Source of the DNA: Synaphobranchus kaupii
Lineage: Eukaryota > Chordata > Actinopteri > Anguilliformes > Synaphobranchidae
DNA: 64,000 bases
Reading direction: 5' to 3'
NCBI GenBank assembly: GCA_029718625.1
Contig: CM056377.1
Span: 104,234,585 to 104,298,584, forward strand
Positions 1 to 13,094 of the stretch are shown piece after piece. Each line of letters starts with the position of its first letter. Positions within the stretch are counted from its first letter, which is position 1. The notes under the pieces were generated by a model. It worked only from the letters and a program-made list of their open reading frames with translations. It was not told the origin of the DNA and ran no database searches. A program made the translations under genes and the position numbers.

Positions 1-3000
1 TTTTGTTTTATGGAAAAGCAATACTTTTATTCTGCACCTTTCAGCAAGCTCTGTGGATGTATTATTTTTTGTAATTCTTCGTCTACCTAAAAATGTTATA
101 TCTATAGCCTATAAATGACTCATGGGGAAAATAACGGGAAAATAACATCACCATATTCACTGGGAATACATTAGATGGTATAAAGAAACAGCCCTCCAAG
201 CCATAGCTTCATGCTACTGATCAAACAGAGAACTGATGTTATGTACCGTCTGTTTTGGTGGGATTATGGTGGGGTTTGGGGGGTTTATGGGTGGAATTTG
301 AACATTGATTTGGATTCCTCATGTCTTAATCATCATTAGGAAGGATTTTCTCCATATCAGATTTAGGGTACTATATCTAATGAGTATTATGTGAACCATA
401 CCAAGCTAAAAATGTGGGTGCAATCAATTAGCTTGATTTCTCACAGATCAAATTCTTTTCCTACAAAATAATGTTACATGAATGCTTATCTACAGGAAAC
501 ATTTCAGAGCAATCTGAGATGTTGGGTGTCATGTTGGGCATGAGAAATGACATTGATTGATTCTTGCTTAAATAGATATTGAGTCACAGTCACATCCCAA
601 AGTCCAGTTTTCTTATCACCAAGAGAGGTGAGATGCAACATATTCCCAAAGTATTATTATCTGTGTTTTTCTGTTTTCCTGATAATGTGAGAAAGTCCTC
701 CAAGTGGAAATTTGAGTATATCTAATCCTAATGGAATTTCCTCAGGACATAACCACTGGCTTGTTCAGAAATCTGTTACATAAGGCATGATGCTATGGTC
801 TTGTAATTTAATGTTTGTATATGTTTTTTTTATTTTTTAGTTAATGAGCCATATCATCTTCAAAGAATTAGCTGCATTGACTACATTAACTTAAGGCTAA
901 TTGGCAATTGCTAAAGCACAAATGTTATTTGGTGTGTCTGGGATCCTGCTAACCCATAATTAATGGATTTGCAGGATTAAATCTGCATCTTGTTACATAT
1001 AACAACATATTACTTTGCTGTTTGCAAAGTAAAAGAAACAACATAGCATCTCAACAATCAGTGAAATAATTATGTAAAAATATGTAACTGCTTGGCTAGC
1101 CTATATGTGTAAAGACAGAGTCAGTGAAATGGAAAATGAGAATGTGTTGGCATCTTGAGAAGGAGGGGGATTGAATGAGAGTGAGGTACAATAGTAGTGG
1201 TATTTACACACTCTACCAAATTTAGCTGTACTGGTAAAACAAGTTTTATTTTAATCACCCGTGGAGTAGTGTCAGATTTCTTTTAAGCAAATAAAACATG
1301 TATGGTCATCTAACATTAATTAAAAATTGCATCATTTATATTTACCATACAGTGCAGCAGGCAAGATGACTAGTTTTGTTCAAAATAGTTTATTTGTACT
1401 GTTTAGTCCACTGCACCTTTAAAGATTGGATATATGTGGAGGAAATACTGATATTCCAAACATGGTTTTCATATTATTTTATCAAAAACAATGGACCATT
1501 GTGCAGGTCTCTCAGGCAATGGGGCAAAACATGAAGATCTCAATCTATGTAGTCATGCAACAAGTTTAAAACAAATTTTAGGGAATTGCTGACTTTTAGA
1601 GGAAGTTCCAGTGTCAGAAAATACCAAACTCATCTTATCGATTCCAGTCAACAAAAAGGCATAGACGGGTAGATGGTTGTAATGCTCAACTTGGTTCTAT
1701 CTCTACTTCTTGAACAGTTATATATTAATTTCCCACAAATCTATGGTCTATCATTTATACATTTCCTAGGGAATGAGTTTTTAATTACCACTCCAGACAA
1801 TGTTGTTTGTCATAGAATGCCCTTTTTAATGTTGAAAGGAAGAAAGCAATTGTTATGGTCCATCATTTTTATTGATTTGTCCTTAATTTGGACTATAGGA
1901 GTAATAAAAAAATATAGTTCCTTCTATATAGTGTAGAAGTGGGAATATGGAGGGGGCCATATTGTATTGCAGTAATCACTCACAACCCCCCCCCCCCCGA
2001 TCACTCATTTGTGAAATCTCACTCCAGTCTATCAAGTCTTAAGCAAATCTACTTTTTGGGTATAGTCACCCATGTACCAACATTATGAGCTGAATAGCAG
2101 TTTGCATATCACTTTGAATTCTGTCGTAGGGTTCTCACAATACTTGTTTTTACTTTACTAATCCACATATATACACCAGCTGCTTTGACTGTTACACTGA
2201 GTCTATTAAAGCATGTCATTTCATGATCATAAGCAACAGGCACCGTCCAAAGGATTCTGCAATTAAATAATAAATATATCAGATTAAAGGTTGCAAAATA
2301 GTTTCAAACAGATTCTATGTATCAAGCTATAATCAACCATTATTCTTACTGGCAGTGTTAAAGCAGCTTGCTTTCTCATTCAGGAATGAGTAAATGGCTT
2401 GTGTTATGACTGAAACATAATGGAAAAACTGGTTAAACAGGCCTGGATGCTTTTTGATACTTTTTACACCAGTGACCGCCAATGAGTACAAGCCGTTGCA
2501 TACATATACGTCAGATAAACTGATAATGGCTTTGTGTAGGTCAGTGTAGGATTGAGTTAGAATATTCAAAGATCTGAGTATTCGCACACATACACTTCGA
2601 TAAGCTCGTCAAATTTGGCACCATGAATGGTTCTTAACGTTGACTAGTTGAAGCATCAAGCATATGGTATTCACAACTGGGGCAGTATTTGGTTCACACT
2701 GCCCTCTAATGGCCATTTAATGTATAGTATTTACACTTACATTGCATTCATCTGGCCACACATGACAGTCTTAATCATTTTAGTATTCATTTTTTATTTG
2801 TACGTGTGCCAGCTAGCTAGTTAAATAAAAGATCGTATTCCCCAGAAGAATTTGTCTAGCTAGCTTTCTCATGCTCTGGTTAACTTAGAAGTGAGGTGAC
2901 GGGGCTAATGTTAGCTAGAGCAATCAATTTGAATTGGCTATTGTCTGTTTTGTTAAAAGCAGCTTTTTACCTACACTAACCAATAACACCAAATACATTA

Positions 3001-3380
3001 ATATGCAGACGCTTAGTAAAATGCTGCCTAATGCTGGACGAGGGAGCAAGCAGCATCCTTTCATTTTGGAAGCATATAGCACGCATATTATATTATCAAA
3101 GAACGTTCAAGTTTTTGTGGGGGAATTTAAAAGTCTTTGTGTGTGTGTGTGTTCAAGGGACGGGGGAAATCAAGAACTCTAATTTGATTTTTCCTTTCAT
3201 GCCCAACCTTAGTTTAGTGCACTTGTGCTAGGCTTTGCTCCAACCAGCCAGCCTGCCACTAATTGTATTACATTATCCCACTTCCTTTGTACCACAGTAC
3301 ATTGCCAATCACTGCTCATTTCTCAACTTAGTGCATAAATGTTTTGTAAGAAAGTTTTTATAAGTCATTAAAATATACTT
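1..3380. other. Non-coding sequence, probably LPAR3 intron
   Basis: No convincing coding exon, RNA gene or complete mobile element was found. The sequence is AT-rich with many stops in all frames; the short open frames (for example 1673-1936) have no recognisable composition or homology. It contains a poly-C run near 1987-1998 and a short TG run near 3138-3152. Because the last LPAR3-like coding exon starts at 6027 and no earlier receptor exon is seen, this is most likely intron of that gene. Confidence 0.6.
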
Positions 3381-3384
3381 ATAC

Positions 3385-3994
3385 AAACCTCAGGACCATG
3401 TGGTTATATTCATTACAGAAGCATGTAAGTTTTTAATGCAGTGCCGTCTGAGGGATCGAAGGTCACAGACATTCAATAATGGTTTTCGGCCTCGCCCTTT
3501 ACGCGCAGAGATTTCTCCAGATTCTCTGAATCTTTTAATAATATTATGGCCTGTAGATGGTGAAATCTCTAAATTCCTTGCAATTGTGCGTTGAGAAACA
3601 TTGTTCTTAAACTGTTCGACTATTCACTCATGCAGTTTTTCGGAAAGTAGCTAACCTCGACCCAGTCATGATAGCATCACCTGTTACCTATTCACCTGTT
3701 TAGCTGTGGAATATTCCAAACAGGTGTTTTTTGAACATTCCACAACCTTCCCAGTTTTTTTTTTGTTTTTTTTTTGCCCCTGTCCCAACTTTATTGGAAC
3801 GTGTTGCAGGCATCAATTTTGGAATTAGCGTATATTTACAAAAAATCTATTAAGTTGATAAGGTAAAATATTAAATATCTTTTCTTTGTACTGTTTTCAA
3901 TTAAATATATGTAAAAGAGAATTTACAAATCACTGCTTTCTGCTTTTTTTTTGTATTTTACATACTGTCCCAACTTTTTTGGAATTGGGGTTTG
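3385..3994 (-). mobile_element. Truncated Tc1/mariner-like transposon (same family as 61119-62987)
   Basis: The right end carries the terminal inverted repeat that reads CAAACCCCAATTCCAAAAAA on the minus strand, followed by a TA dinucleotide at 3995-3996, the target of Tc1/mariner elements. Reading inward on the minus strand, the subterminal sequence and the N-terminal transposase region match the copy at 61119-62987 by eye, including the repeated GTTGGGACAGG motif. Homology stops near 3385 in the middle of the transposase, so the other half is missing. The coding part (about 3400-3660) is decayed by frameshifts and stops. Confidence 0.8.
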
Positions 3995-3996
3995 TA

Positions 3997-6026
3997 TAAT
4001 TGTATGTAATAATATGCCTCAAATAATGTGTTAATTTTCTCTGAAGTGCAGCATATTGAGTATCACATGAAACAAAAATAAACTGACTTTGGACTTCTAA
4101 AAGAACAGTCACCAAGATATTGGTCTGCTATAGATTTAATATATTGACTCGATTTAATATTGACTATTTTGCTCAAGTTTGAATTAATTTACTTCTTGCT
4201 TTTCTACCTTTATTCCAAAATATTATACATTTAAACATTTAATATTAATGCTCATGTTACATATCGTTCTGAAAAGTAGGAAAAACTACCTTATTTTAGG
4301 TATGTGCATGTGTATGTTTTGGAGACGGTTTATCATTCAGTCAGACTGCTATGCACAGCCTTTTCCTTTTCCAATGTGACTCTCTATTTTGTATGCAGGA
4401 GTTAATGTGCCACCATTATAAAATTAGCAAAACTGTTCTTTTTTTTTTTTTTTCAGGAAGCTTTTTCCCCCTTTGTCTTTCATAATGGAAAAAATCATAA
4501 ATGTCAATTACATTTTTGTTGGGATGTGTTCTATAGTGTATGTAAGCCTGGTGTAATGAATACTTCTTAACTGTAGCCATGTGCTGTAAACATGTTTGCC
4601 TCCAACCCACATGTTTGATTTGATTATAAGGGATGAATATGCACGGGCATGCCCTGTATAATTAGTGCGTGATAAAATCTCTTTTCACTGAAAAGAATTT
4701 TCTTTTCACTGTTCACCACAAATCTCATTTTCATTTTAAAGTCATTAATGTGTTTGTTTATTCCTGTTAAATCATGTATGTGAAAAAGGGTGTGTTGCCC
4801 CAGGTATTTACAGGAGCAGCCTTGTTTTTGTTCAGCCGAGTTCGAGTGTAGACAGGGCAAGACAGGGCACGCACCATTCTCTAAGTATCCTGAAGTCACT
4901 GCCATGTGTCTCAGCATGTTGAGCTGTGAGCTACAGAATAGTCTTAGCAAAACCTTGAGAGTATTGTACATTGTATTCCACTGAATATGCGCATGTGCCT
5001 TTATAATGTATAGGCCAAGGGTGTCAAAGTCCAGGAAGGCCAGATTGTCTGCAGGTTATCTTCCGATCAGCAGCTAATTTAGACATAGGAAACAAGATTT
5101 CTAGAACCTTTAGCCCAGTCAATGATTTACATTAATGACTTAATTAAACCTCTGGGACTGGAGTCTAACACTCCTGGTATAGACAGCCAGGGACAGCACC
5201 GCAAGAATGCTGTTTTAATGTTTGCTTTTTCTTCATACAGTTATTTGGCAATTCTCATTATCCCTCATGATGTTCCTCACATATTTCTCATTTTAATGGG
5301 GGTAAATATCACTTTGTTCAGCTAGCTAGTGAACATGATACAGCCTGCATGCTCGACTATGTCTTAGACGGCATTGCTAAGTAAGTACTAGGTCAGGTAT
5401 TGTTTAGTTTTTTGTGGGGGGGGGGGGGGGGGGGGGGGTGGGGGGGTGGGGGCTCTCACTAGAAAGAAATATCCTGGGACTGTCTTGAAAGAAAAGAAAG
5501 AGTTTTTGTTTGTTCAGTATGAAAAGGGGTCATCCAGTTAGATAAAGCCCAACCCCTACATTTGTGAAGCAACAAGCCAGCAAGTTCAAAGGACCAATTC
5601 AAAGCCATTGTCATCTTGCTAGCAGTTGCCTGAGAGGCTGCACTCCAGACTAGACATGGTAATCATCAAGTTATAATCTATCTTACTAATAGACCACAGT
5701 TCAGATCTCACGAAAGGATTTGATGTCTAGTTTGAATATGCAGTTTTCTCTGGAAAGAAACTGTAAGGCTCTACATTAATATGTAGCAAGCCAGTTCTGC
5801 CAATTTATTATCGGAATGTAATACATTCTTCCTGCCTATCTGGACCATTCCAAAGTACTTTCTCCACTGAAGATCAAAACTACATTGAAAACCTTGAATC
5901 AAGTCTTTGTGGAAGGAACCATGCTCTGAGATGTATTGACTAAAGTTGGTACATACTTGTAGGAGTATGACCGAGCTTATTATGTAATTATGTTTGTTTA
6001 TGTTTCTGTGTGGTTGTTCTTCCTAG
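3997..6026. other. Probable LPAR3 intron with G-rich tract
   Basis: No coding exon was recognised. A repeat-like stretch sits at about 5010-5110 and resembles common fish interspersed repeats. A long G run with few interruptions occupies about 5416-5452 and could form G-quadruplex structure on the plus strand. The segment ends at a pyrimidine-rich acceptor (TTCTTCCTAG) directly before the LPAR3-like exon. Confidence 0.5.
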
Positions 6027-6349
6027 GAGCATTTGTGATCTGCTGGACTCCAGGGCTAGTTGTGCTGCTGCTGGACGGCCTGCACTGCCAAGGGTGTGAG
6101 CTGATGGGATTCAAACGTTGGCTGCTCCTCTTGGCTGTACTCAACTCTGTCATGAACCCCATTATCTACTCCTACAAGGATGAGGAGATGTGGCTGACCT
6201 TCAAAAACCTGATGTGCTGCGTTTGGAATGGGACCCGCAGGCAGAGGTCGTCAAGGGCCAACATGCCAGCTTCCAGCCAGGAACCTACCAATAGCCTGCG
6301 CCTCTCTGATGAAAACAAGAGCTCTGCTCAGGAGATGCTCAAGGACTGA
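6027..6349 (+). CDS. lpar3: Lysophosphatidic acid receptor (LPAR3-like), last coding exon
   Basis: This is the 3' coding exon of a class A G-protein-coupled receptor for lysophosphatidic acid. It starts after the acceptor TTCCTAG at 6026 and completes a split glycine codon. It encodes the end of transmembrane helix 6 (ICWTPGLVVLLLDGL), extracellular loop 3, helix 7 with the NPIIY motif (class A NPxxY) and a tail with a CC pair likely to be palmitoylated, ending at TGA 6347-6349 (106 complete codons). An intron within helix 6 is characteristic of the LPA1-3 subfamily. The loop DGLxCxxC and the KRW start of helix 7 fit LPA3 better than LPA1 or LPA2. Earlier exons with helices 1-5 are not in the window. 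A possible poly(A) signal AATAAA is at 6577-6582. Confidence 0.88.
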
Positions 6350-6576
6350 AGTTGCCTGCTACAAAGCCACCCATGATGGCAAACAAGCATACTGCAGGGC
6401 CACTGATGAAACATTATTCAATATGCGTCAGAGTTTAATTGACTGCAACCGACACAAGATTGCTGAAAGCCTAATGGGCCTTTTTTCTTTAATGCTAACC
6501 CAACCAAAGACTTGGGGCTGAGAAAGTTAATGGTTTGTACACCAACCATACATAGACACATAGACTTTGTGATTGA

Positions 6577-6582
6577 AATAAA
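6577..6582 (+). terminator. Possible poly(A) signal of the LPAR3-like gene
   Basis: AATAAA lies 228 bases after the receptor stop codon and just before a LINE fragment. It is the first canonical hexamer downstream of the exon. Its use is inferred only from position. Confidence 0.4.
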
Positions 6583-6599
6583 TTGGTGAATAGAGGAAA

Positions 6600-7137
6600 G
6601 TGCACACTTACTGTACTGTGTGCAGTTCTGGGCACCGTAGTACAAAAAAGATAGAGGCTCTGGAAAAGGTTCAAAGAAGGGCAACTCAATTGGTTACTGG
6701 TATGAAAGATAAATTCAAAGTTAATCAAAATTTAAAGTTATGAGGAAAGACTTGGGATACCTCTTCAAGCTTAGTAAAAGGGTGATTTAGATGAGGCTTT
6801 TAAATTCATAAAAGGATTAACAAAGTGAACTAAAAGAGATTCCTCAGCTTGAGTGTTGTGAGTAGAACAAGGGGCATAGATGGAAATTAGCAAAAGGTAA
6901 ATTCCACACAGACATTAGGAAGTACTTCTTCACACAGAGAGTAGTTGCTGTGTGGAATAGCTTGCCAGGTCATGTATTAGAGGCAGAAACTGGGTATTTT
7001 CAAGGCCTGGCTTGATATGGTGCTGGATACTATCTAGTTTGTAGGTAAACGGTGACCACTACATACCCTTTAGTGGTAGGAAAATGGCGAGCATTGTTGG
7101 GCTGAATGGCCTGTTCTCGTCATTAAGTTATGTTGTT
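6600..7137 (+). mobile_element. 3' end of a LINE (CR1/L2-like non-LTR retrotransposon)
   Basis: Conceptual translation in shifting plus frames gives the C-terminal end typical of CR1/L2-type reverse transcriptase ORFs: ALEKVQRRATRLV-like, then RGHRWKLAKGKFHTDIRK-like, then FFTQRVVAVWNSLP-like. The 3' end carries GGGCTGAATGGCCTGTTCTC, a common LINE 3' end in fish. The copy is 5'-truncated and has several frameshifts and stops, so it is dead. Clade assignment is tentative. Confidence 0.75.
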
Positions 7138-8063
7138 ATTTCACTGAAGCTCAGCATGCTATTAAATTTGAAAACAATCCTCTCACATTATTAATTGAGA
7201 TCTCAATATTGAAATGAATCATCATATCTGAAACTCCTTTAATGTATTTGACAAAAATAAAAACATTTAAAACATTTTTTAAATAACCACCAATAGTACA
7301 CATTGCCATTTCCTTGCATGAACCTACTTAAATGTATTTATACAATGGCAATTTTCTTTCCTTCAGAATAGTTTTTTATAAATTATATGCAAAACAATTC
7401 TTCAAATTGTATATCAAAATGAATTTCAAATGTCAGATATCGTGGTTTATTTCACTGTAAAAAATATAAGGTCCGTTTTACATGCAATTTTTAATGCCAT
7501 CTGATCTTTTTTAATGTCACACTAAGGGCTCTATTTTCAAACCAGCGCAAGGTGACGGTATAGTCAAACGCAAGCTTGTTGACAGCATCAACGTCTTAAA
7601 ACTGGCGCTATGGCGTTTCTCAGCAATACCGCTAGGATCAACAAATTCTCAACATAACATCCTTTCGCTTGCGCTGCAGTGGGATGGGTGGCGCTGTCTG
7701 GGGCGTGTTCTAAAATACTTTCGGCTCAGTGACAATTTGAACCAACGAAAACCCATTGCGTTATGATCAGCTGGAACCACCTCTTAGCGGGAACGCAATA
7801 GACTCTGGCAATTTGGTAACTTATTCGTCATGTAGTTCTATGTAGTGTCTATAGGTGATGCCAACATTACACTTCCATTTAATGAACAAATAGCCTATAA
7901 TTATTATTAATTAATTAATTTTAATTTAAACTACTAGAATAAAACAGGACAGCTTACAAGAAACTTTCGATCATGTAGGCCACTAGCCTATAATATATAA
8001 ATTACACATTGACACAGTTGAATCATAAGCCTACCATTTGAATCATAATTATGCCTACATCAC

Positions 8064-8279
8064 CTAATGTAGGCTAATTAATACATTCGCCACCTCCTCC
8101 CGTGCCTTCCGAACTTCTGGGAGACGAGGTGGTGTGGATTGTGATCCATAAATTACTACAGTCCTAGCCTGTACTTCTGTTGCAAGTATGTCTGATTCCT
8201 GTGCGGAAAATCTTGTCGTTGATGGTCCAGTGCGTTTGGGTTGCTCATTATGAAATTGCATGGAGCGATTGCGTTCCAA
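8064..8279 (-). pseudogene. Fragment of Harbinger SANT/Myb-like accessory protein
   Basis: A 71-codon minus-strand frame contains FSAQESDILATEVQAR followed by RLPEVRKAREEVANV, which fits the N-terminal SANT/Myb-like DNA-binding domain of the second protein of Harbinger elements (related to the NAIF1 and MSANTD families). Only this portion is present in the deleted element at 7526-10212. The assignment rests on motif pattern, without an alignment. Confidence 0.55.
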
Positions 8280-8327
8280 CGCGATTGCGTTTTAAAGCAT
8301 GAGAACAACAATTTGATTGGCTACCAT

Positions 8328-10033
8328 CAGGGCTGGACTGGGGCAAAAAATAGGCCCTGCCATTTGGCTCAGACCGGCCCACCACAATCGGTCGGACACC
8401 GCCCATCACTACAACATTCTTGCAGTCTGTTCAATATGCATATGATGGATATCTACCATTCATCAAATCATCAGTGTCATGGACAGATCAAGTATACCAA
8501 TGCAAGTGTGGACCAGTGTACTCACTCACTGTCGACTTATTCCAAGGTGATGAGACATGGCTGCTGAGCAAACAATACCCATACTCATACTGTTAAGTAA
8601 TTGTTAAAGAAAAAGCTCTGCTCAAAGTCATAGGAATAATTCAAATTATTTAATACAATTTTAAGTAAACAATATACATACAAAACATAAAACAAATACA
8701 ATATGAACGCAGACAATGTAGCCTGTAGGAAGGAGAGAAAAAGACGACAGACAGACAGACACGCACCTGGTTCAACAACAAGACATGTTTTGATCCTGAA
8801 ATTCAATCTATGCTTTCTCAAGTTCAATTTGTTTATTTATATAGATATAGCCCCTATATCACACTTGTTTCAAAGGGCTTCTTCACTGAGAAGGCGAAGC
8901 CCTTTTTAATACACAGGTCAATGGAAAATAATTTTCCAAATAATTATGGCACCACAATTCTACAAAATCACTACAGTAGTAGCATGATGATAGCCAGTAG
9001 CCACATTCCAAAAAATGATAGCCATATTCAAAATAACAGAGCTAGTTTGCTACAACAACAACAACTACTACTACTACTACAATTAGTCTGCTACGGGGTA
9101 TAGTCTAATGATCAAACACATGCGGCTATTATTCCCAAAAGAAACATTATTTTGGCACCCGGCGTTAGCCTACGTCAGTTGCATCAGACGCTCAAGCTGC
9201 CAGACGCCCTGGCTAGTTAGCTACATTTTACATCAGTCTAGTCGCGGTAAATCCTCGATCGCGTCGGCAATAGTTAATAACAGCACATAATATTGTTCCT
9301 GAAACCCCCTGCGATAACGTACGATACTGTACTAAATAAATCTGTGAAGGGACCTGTTTGAAAAGAGCGCTCAAACGGTCTGTCAAAATCAGCGCGCTCG
9401 CGCTGTTGTTGGACTAGGCTCATCTAGAGTTAGCAATAGCATTAGCCATTCTGTGCTAACATTCATAAGACCTAGCCCAAAAAATTATGCTAACGTAACG
9501 TTGCTTAGTGAGACCGAGTGACTGACTGACCGAGTGACTGCTTATATCCTCCACTGTCACAACTGACTCTGAGTCTGTGTCACTGTCCGACTCGCGTTGC
9601 TGCTGACTAACGTTAACGTTACTGCTACTAGCAGCAGTTCCAGAGAACATTTGTGTAATCTTTCTACATTTTGAGGCATCCTCTGCCAACTTTTGGACTT
9701 TCTTGTCTCTAATTTTCTGGGCACCTCCTTTGCGCTTTCGATCCATTTCGATCCATTTCGATACTGACAACAACTTGACAACAGGGAGGAGGGGTCAGGG
9801 TTGAGCCTACCAGACGGGAGGGGTTGGGCTTAAGCATGTGATTGGGCCGGCCCACTGTCAGTATAGAAAATGAGCCAATGGGCCGCTGTCCATTTTTTGG
9901 GGGCCGCTCGATAACAAAAACATTTAAAATGTTTTTTTTTAAAATAAATAAATCATACCGGCCCAAACCGGGCCAAAACTAGACCGGCCCACATGCCCGC
10001 GGGCATGTAGACTATATAGCCAGTCCAGCCCTG
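8328..10033 (-). mobile_element. hAT transposon nested in the Harbinger element
   Basis: The termini are perfect 14-bp inverted repeats CAGGGCTGGACTGG (8328-8341 and complement at 10020-10033). They are flanked by the exact 8-bp direct repeat GCTACCAT (8320-8327 and 10034-10041), the diagnostic hAT target duplication. The 1706-bp element carries only the N-terminal part of a hAT-type protein on the minus strand. A stretch at about 8815-8900 resembles a LINE 3' tail and may be a further insertion. It is a deleted, non-autonomous copy. Confidence 0.88.
9456..9773 (-). pseudogene. N-terminal fragment of a hAT transposase
   Basis: This 105-codon frame has a basic start MDRKRKGGAQKIRDKK followed by a lysine-rich stretch, then CRKITQMF and a Ser/Asp/Glu-rich acidic region. 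This arrangement is common at the start of hAT/ZMYM-type transposases. The DDE core and hAT dimerisation domain that should follow are missing from the element, so the copy cannot encode a full transposase. Confidence 0.55.
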
Positions 10034-10215
10034 GCTACCATAGAGACACACCTTGGACGTTTAAACCCAGCCTTTTAGCAATACCGCCATAAGGTGCGCC
10101 AAGATTGCCGTCATGAAATTACCAAATTTCTCGCCGACACGCCCTCAGAGCGATACCGCCAAGCGATTACTCTTGCGTTCACCATTGCGTTTGGTTTATT
10201 AAAATAGAGCCCTAA

Positions 10216-13094
10216 ATGTCATACTATTCAGAAGGGAGCCCACTCAGCCCAGTGAGCTTCAGAATCATCTTTTCACACATTGCTCTCAGCTGTAACTTTA
10301 AATGTATACTGTTCCACCTGTGTCTGTCTGTTTGCATGTGACTACAACAATGGCAGACTCAAAGATTAAGGAAGAACCACTGTTCTGATGGCATTCTGGT
10401 CAGAGGGCAAGCAAGTGTAAATGGACTCCAGCGGCCCATTTCACTCAGTGGACTGCTTTCTTCCTGTGACAAACAGTGAGTGCAAGCTGAGAAAAAACAT
10501 TTTCTCCACCCTGGAATTTAAAAAAACTTACTTTATCCTTCTTTACACCACCGCTGTCGACGCAACAGCTGTGCCACTGAAATGGCCTATTATCAGGTGA
10601 TTCAGTCATCTACACGCAATCCACGTGCGTTGCTACAGCCCTTTAATGTTATAAAACTGCAGCACTGGTGATAAAAACCCATCATGAATTGTAGACTGCA
10701 TCTACAAATTATGCATTTCGAACATTCATTGCATGTCATTATATTTCAGACAAGATAGGAAGAGAACAAAAATGTTAATCTCATGGGCTATTCTTGATCT
10801 TGGAGTTCAGTTTGTGTGAGGGATGTTGGGCATGGAGTCTTGGGTGGACAGCCTGTCATCCTGCAGGATCATCATTCATACATGTTTTACTGGAACCTGA
10901 AGGAGCTGGTCAAAAGGCAGGATTTGGTAAAGAGAATGCAAGGACTGAATTGTGCAATGAATTCTGTTAATTGGGTACATTTAGGCACTGTGCCAAGAGG
11001 AGGTAATGGAAACTGGGCTTTTTTTTTTGATTGCCCGATACTTTCTGTTAAAGGGAGGAATAGGTTGTATAAAATGTTAATTGGTAGATCAAGAATGATA
11101 CCAAAATAAAATGTATTTATTTATTTGTATTTCAAGGTGAAAATATTCAGCATTGACTATTACATTTTAGTCAGAATGTCTGACCACTATACATATTGCT
11201 CAGGTGACCAAGATGAGAATAAGATTACATGCTCTCTCAAGTGCCACTTATTTAAATTTTGGACAACGTAATTTTCAATGTCTGGGAAGACTAATGGATT
11301 CCCCTTGCTACTGTGGAGGTAACTCGTTATTTCCTAAACACATAACATAGAACATGTACAATATGATACTTGGAGAGGAAATGCTGTAAGCCTTCAGCGA
11401 AAACCACACATTAATTTACTTGTTAAATGCTTTGGTTATTGCATGTGGAAATCATGTTATGATGCGTTGCAATGAAGGCACAGGACTTTCTGAAAGGGTT
11501 TTTATCTTTTGTGTCAAATGTGTTTATAATGTGCAGTTACTGTAAGTAATTAGAATTTGATTTCTGCAGTTCAATTCCTAAAAGGATCTAGCCTATGGAC
11601 ATGTGTATAGAGTTGCATGCTGTAGAATTTATCACCGTTCATTATACCATTTCATGTAGATCAGTGCGATGATATTATTTTCTTGTACAGTGTATATTTG
11701 GTGTAAAACGCCAAAGTATTGGAATGTCTATCCATGTTGCTTTTAAAAATGTAATTTGTCAGGTGAAAGGGGTAGTTTACTGAGTAGCAAATTATAGAAT
11801 TGTGCACATGTGGTGTATTAACTGCTTTCCATCAGGAACAATGACATTAGTATGGAACTGAAATGTCTTGCTCTTTGGTGAAATGTATCCTTCTTTGTAG
11901 TGTTGTGAAGCATAAATATTCTGAAACCTCTGAAATTATAGCCTTATCTTTAAAAAATAATTGTAATTCAATCAATTTAATCTAAGATTACTGTTTGATT
12001 AGCTATAAGGTTTGTCTTTTGTTGTAGATATGGAGACCTTCGTTATGTGTGTAAAATTCCATCAATCCTCCTTTCTTTGGGTCTTGATGGGATTTCTTGC
12101 AGTACATACAGAAAAATACCCAAACACATTAGACCCTCAGTTTGTTTTCCCTGCATACCCATGTAATGACGGCTTACCCTCATACAACATTCATTGCATG
12201 CAGTATGTTTCCCAAGCGCATCATCCTTGCACTATATCATTTATCAAAAATCTAGCAATAGTATAACACTGTACTGTGTGTACTGTACTGTAATGGTATA
12301 TCACTGTACTCCCAATGCATGTGGTATAACACTGTAATCACTGTGCTATTCAAATTGTATCAGACCCTGTGTGAGGTGTCTCCTTTACACCTTGATTAAA
12401 TGTGCAAAAGTGGTAAGATGTACATATATTGGCCATAATTGTTAAAATAAACATGCTGAAGGGAAGACTGGCAGTGAATCATGGAACAACTTACTGAGGT
12501 GCATGCTCAGTCTGAATTTTACAGAGGGAAAACTGGAAATTTAAACTGGAAATTCTTATGTTAGGAATCATCATTCTGTATGAGTGCTTTGTCAAATTCT
12601 TCCTGATGTTCCACAGTCAACATTTTCATTTTGCCTTTAGAGACTAATCTTATCTATAGCTACAGGTCTCTTTTTCAAAAAGGTTGGGAGAAGTCCAGTC
12701 TGGTTACTTTGTAGTGGAGCATTCAATAAAATGTGATGCAGACTTCTGGCCTGTGACCATATTATTTATGTACTGTATGTGAGTCTGTGACCATATTGTT
12801 ATTTATATGTGCAGTTAATAATAATATGCATTTCAGTGTGCACTTAAAAATTGTGTGAATGGGATTAGTGAGTGTCTTAAAACAGTACATCAACAGAATT
12901 TGTAATACATCTGCCTTTTGTCACAGTCATTTAACATTAGCAATCATGTAATAATTAAAACCTATAAATGTGCACAACAAAAAAAATGCATATGACACAT
13001 AGCTGTTGCCACTATATAAATAAATGTAATTTGTGATTTATTTTACTTTTGAATTAAAATTTGGAGTAAAATGTGGAGTAAAAATGATACAAAG
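10216..13094. other. Intergenic sequence, no supported feature
   Basis: No coding exon, transposon terminus or RNA gene could be supported. Open frames at 10816-11109 and 12012-12266 lack recognisable motifs and upstream or downstream continuation. The segment ends at the left boundary of the endogenous retrovirus. Confidence 0.5.

Larger units (their letters stand above)
7526..10212. mobile_element. PIF-Harbinger element, interrupted by a hAT element
   Basis: The ends are inverted copies of GGGCTCTATTTT (7526 onward, and ending at 10212), flanked by the 3-bp direct repeat TAA at 7523-7525 and 10213-10215, the TWA target of PIF-Harbinger. GC-rich subterminal sequence with CAAACGCAA and GCGGTAT motifs occurs near both ends. 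A hAT element at 8328-10033 accounts for most of the length; without it and its 8-bp duplication the Harbinger part is about 973 bp, so it is a non-autonomous or deleted copy. It keeps part of the SANT/Myb-like accessory ORF (8064-8279, minus strand) and no recognisable transposase. Confidence 0.82.

Noticed and set aside
1673..1936. 87-codon frame in the LPAR3 intron
   Set aside because: Hydrophobic composition from AT-rich DNA, no splice sites or motif; chance frame.
6027..6349. Assignment of the receptor exon to LPAR1 or LPAR2
   Set aside because: The extracellular loop and helix 7 start (DGLxCxxC, KRW) fit LPA3 better, although a full phylogeny would be needed for certainty.
10816..11109. 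97-codon frame
   Set aside because: No recognisable domain and no continuing exons; surrounding sequence looks neutral.
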